Shown here: positions 6,572-7,967 of the stretch, piece after piece
Layout of the letters: each line of letters starts with the position of its first letter
Position numbering within the stretch: the first letter of the stretch is position 1
Origin: Clostridia bacterium
GTDB lineage: Bacteria; Bacillota_E; SLMV01; PUMD01
Direction of reading: 5' to 3'
DNA: 7,967 nucleotides
NCBI GenBank assembly: GCA_007128555.1
Contig: SKXF01000271.1
Span: forward strand, 1-7,967
Made by a program: the position numbers and the translations under genes
Notes under the pieces: model-generated
Told to the model about the DNA's origin: nothing
Databases searched by the model: none
What the model saw: the letters and a program-made list of their open reading frames with translations, nothing else

Positions 6572-6599
6572 ATGGGGGCGGCATGCATGCCGCCCCCAT
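6572..6599. repeat. 28-bp perfect palindrome between oraE and the GlmL-like gene
   Basis: The left arm ATGGGGGCGGCATG (6572-6585) is the exact reverse complement of 6586-6599. In mRNA of the minus strand it would form a GC-rich hairpin of about 12 bp with a CAUG-like tip, starting 9 nt after the oraE stop codon and ending just before the next gene's ribosome site. Neither strand has a U-tract after it, so a normal Rho-independent terminator is unlikely. Partial pausing, 3'-end protection of the oraE message or translational tuning are possible. An overlapping 10-bp palindrome, CCCCATGGGG, lies at 6568-6577. Confidence 0.9.
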
Positions 6600-6608
6600 A
6601 ACCTGCGT

Positions 6609-7967
6609 TCAGTCACGGCTCTTGACGATGAAACTCGCCACATCATATCCCGTGGTTCCGCGCCCAAATCCGGCGTCCATCCCGCATTCGGTAGCCATAG
6701 CATCGTTGATCTGTGTCCCGCCTGCGATCAATATGACCTGGTCACGGATCCCCTTCTCCCGGCATAGTTGGTCCAGTCGCTTCATGTGTATGCGATGGAC
6801 ATCCGAGTGAGTGATAATGGTACTGATCAGGATGGCCTCGGCGTCGATCTCTATAGCCGCATCGACGACCTTCTCGATCGGGACAGAGGTACCAAGATAC
6901 TCGCACTCGACCCCATATCTTTCGAGCCCCCCGTGCTTGATATCGATGATCTCGCGCATGCCGACGGAGTGCTCATCCTCTCCGACGGTTGCAGCGACCG
7001 CTTTCAACGGCATAGAAGCGATGGATGCCCTGATCTCATCCTCGGACAGAAGATCCTCTTTCTCGGGGATGACCAGGGTGTCCGCGTCAACGGAGAAGGG
7101 AAGTTTCCCCTTGACCTCGACATAGGTGCCCTCCGCCGGGTGCTGGCTGCTGATATGAATGACCGAGGGGTCCTCGAGTCCCATGCGCTCCGCCATTTCC
7201 AGGGCCGCGTAATGGGCGACCTCTTCTGACGTCGGCAGCATCATGTTGACGGTGAGGACACCGTCACCGAACCACTCAACCTCGGGCTTGATCGCCCCGG
7301 ATTCCCTCAACTCCCGATTGCCGTCAAGACGCTTGTGAACGTTGTCCTCGGGATCGAGCTCGTCAATATATACGGCCCTGTCCGGGTTACAGAGGCTGCA
7401 CTCTCCGATAGCGGCGCAGGCCTTCTCTCCTTCGGGGAGGTTGTTGTATCCAAAATGCTCACAGACTGGGGCCAGGTAGTCCTCGTCACGGGGAACGACG
7501 GAATCTGCGGCCACTCCCCCGTCAATGTCCCGGGCGATGCCGTCTCCGTTTCTCTCCGGGTAGTAACCCGAGTCGACGAAGTGCCCCTGGGCCACGGCCT
7601 CGAAGTACCCACCGACCTCCTGGATCTCCTCCAGGAACAGCACTGCCCGCTCGATGATCTCGCGCTTTCTCTGCACCAGGGAGCCCTCGTCCTTCAGCTC
7701 CACCATGTCAAGGAGCCCATCCATGCCCAGAAGGGCCTGCTTCGCCGTGTCCACTGCGGCAACATTCATGTGATGCCAGGGGACGTTACGGCCCTCGTCC
7801 GGAGTGATGGTGCTCTGAATATCAGCCGACGTCAAACGTGAGACCAGGATGTTGAGCACGTGCGTGACCGTGGCCTCGCGGGTGTCGGATTCAATGTAGC
7901 GGGTGTTCATCTGCGCCCGCATGCGGCAATCCGCAAAGAGTTCCCTGAGTGCAACAGCATAGGGAAG
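6609..7967 (-). CDS. oraE: D-ornithine 4,5-aminomutase large subunit OraE, partial (N-terminus beyond right edge)
   Basis: OraE with small subunit OraS converts D-ornithine to (2R,4S)-2,4-diaminopentanoate using adenosylcobalamin and PLP. The frame is open to base 7967, giving 452 residues in the window. OraE is about 730 residues, so roughly 300 N-terminal residues (part of the PLP/B12 TIM barrel) are missing; the ATG at 7922 is internal, not the start. The C-terminal Rossmann domain is complete. The base-off B12 motif DxHxxG appears as DEHSVG, with its histidine codon at 6969-6971. The lysine of DIKHGG, 11 residues later (6936-6938), has the same spacing as H618/K629 in Acetoanaerobium (Clostridium) sticklandii OraE and H133/K144 in lysine 5,6-aminomutase beta, where the lysine holds PLP. 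ISTIITHSD and LIAGGTQIND follow as the later cobalamin-contact loops. The GlmL-like gene and orr lie downstream on the same strand. Confidence 0.96.
   Translation of the reverse strand, partial: LPYAVALRELFADCRMRAQMNTRYIESDTREATVTHVLNILVSRLTSADIQSTITPDEGRNVPWHHMNVAAVDTAKQALLGMDGLLDMVELKDEGSLVQRKREIIERAVLFLEEIQEVGGYFEAVAQGHFVDSGYYPERNGDGIARDIDGGVAADSVVPRDEDYLAPVCEHFGYNNLPEGEKACAAIGECSLCNPDRAVYIDELDPEDNVHKRLDGNRELRESGAIKPEVEWFGDGVLTVNMMLPTSEEVAHYAALEMAERMGLEDPSVIHISSQHPAEGTYVEVKGKLPFSVDADTLVIPEKEDLLSEDEIRASIASMPLKAVAATVGEDEHSVGMREIIDIKHGGLERYGVECEYLGTSVPIEKVVDAAIEIDAEAILISTIITHSDVHRIHMKRLDQLCREKGIRDQVILIAGGTQINDAMATECGMDAGFGRGTTGYDVASFIVKSRD

Noticed and set aside
6572..6599. The palindrome as a Rho-independent terminator
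   Set aside because: No run of T follows it on either strand, and the downstream GlmL-like gene has its own close ribosome site but no visible promoter.
6768..7841. Long + strand frames opposite oraE (6768-7229 and 7335-7841)
   Set aside because: The minus strand carries conserved OraE sequence with catalytic motifs; these are mirror frames.

Overview
The window looks like chromosomal DNA from an anaerobic, amino-acid-fermenting bacterium. By eye it is moderately GC-rich (above 50%), mixes ATG, GTG and TTG starts, and uses strong purine-rich Shine-Dalgarno sites. The best clue is the right-hand half: three adjacent genes of D-ornithine fermentation, a pathway known from clostridia, other Bacillota and some Synergistota. 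I cannot fix the phylum from sequence alone.

Left part (1-1881): the 5' two-thirds of a GNAT acetyltransferase gene runs leftward off the window. It is divergent from a complete MATE-family multidrug/cation efflux gene running right.

Middle (about 2060-4076, + strand): a likely small operon sits behind a perfect TATAAT box. It holds mobA (molybdenum cofactor guanylyltransferase), fdhD (formate dehydrogenase sulfur-carrier/accessory protein, overlapping mobA by about 35 nt) and a four-helix DUF1648-type membrane protein of unknown role. MobA and FdhD act on bis-MGD cofactor maturation, which suggests a molybdenum- or tungsten-dependent formate dehydrogenase elsewhere in the genome; none is in this window.

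Right part (4083-7967, - strand): oraE (large subunit of D-ornithine 4,5-aminomutase, N-terminus outside the window), then a GlmL/MutL-like ASKHA-fold accessory gene, then orr (ornithine racemase). In transcription order oraE > GlmL-like > orr, these supply L- to D-ornithine racemisation, the B12/PLP radical aminomutase, and a presumed chaperone or reactivase for it. The small subunit oraS and the later genes (ord, ortA, ortB) are not visible and would be expected beyond position 7967. The cluster meets the mobA-fdhD-DUF1648 operon tail to tail with only 6 nt between stop codons.

I see no CRISPR array, tRNA, rRNA, insertion sequence or phage gene, and no evidence of a wholly new system. The less ordinary points are an FdhD without its usual CxxC motif and with a 21-bp exact internal repeat, a 28-bp perfect palindrome between oraE and the GlmL-like gene, and a DUF1648 membrane gene tied to molybdenum cofactor genes.
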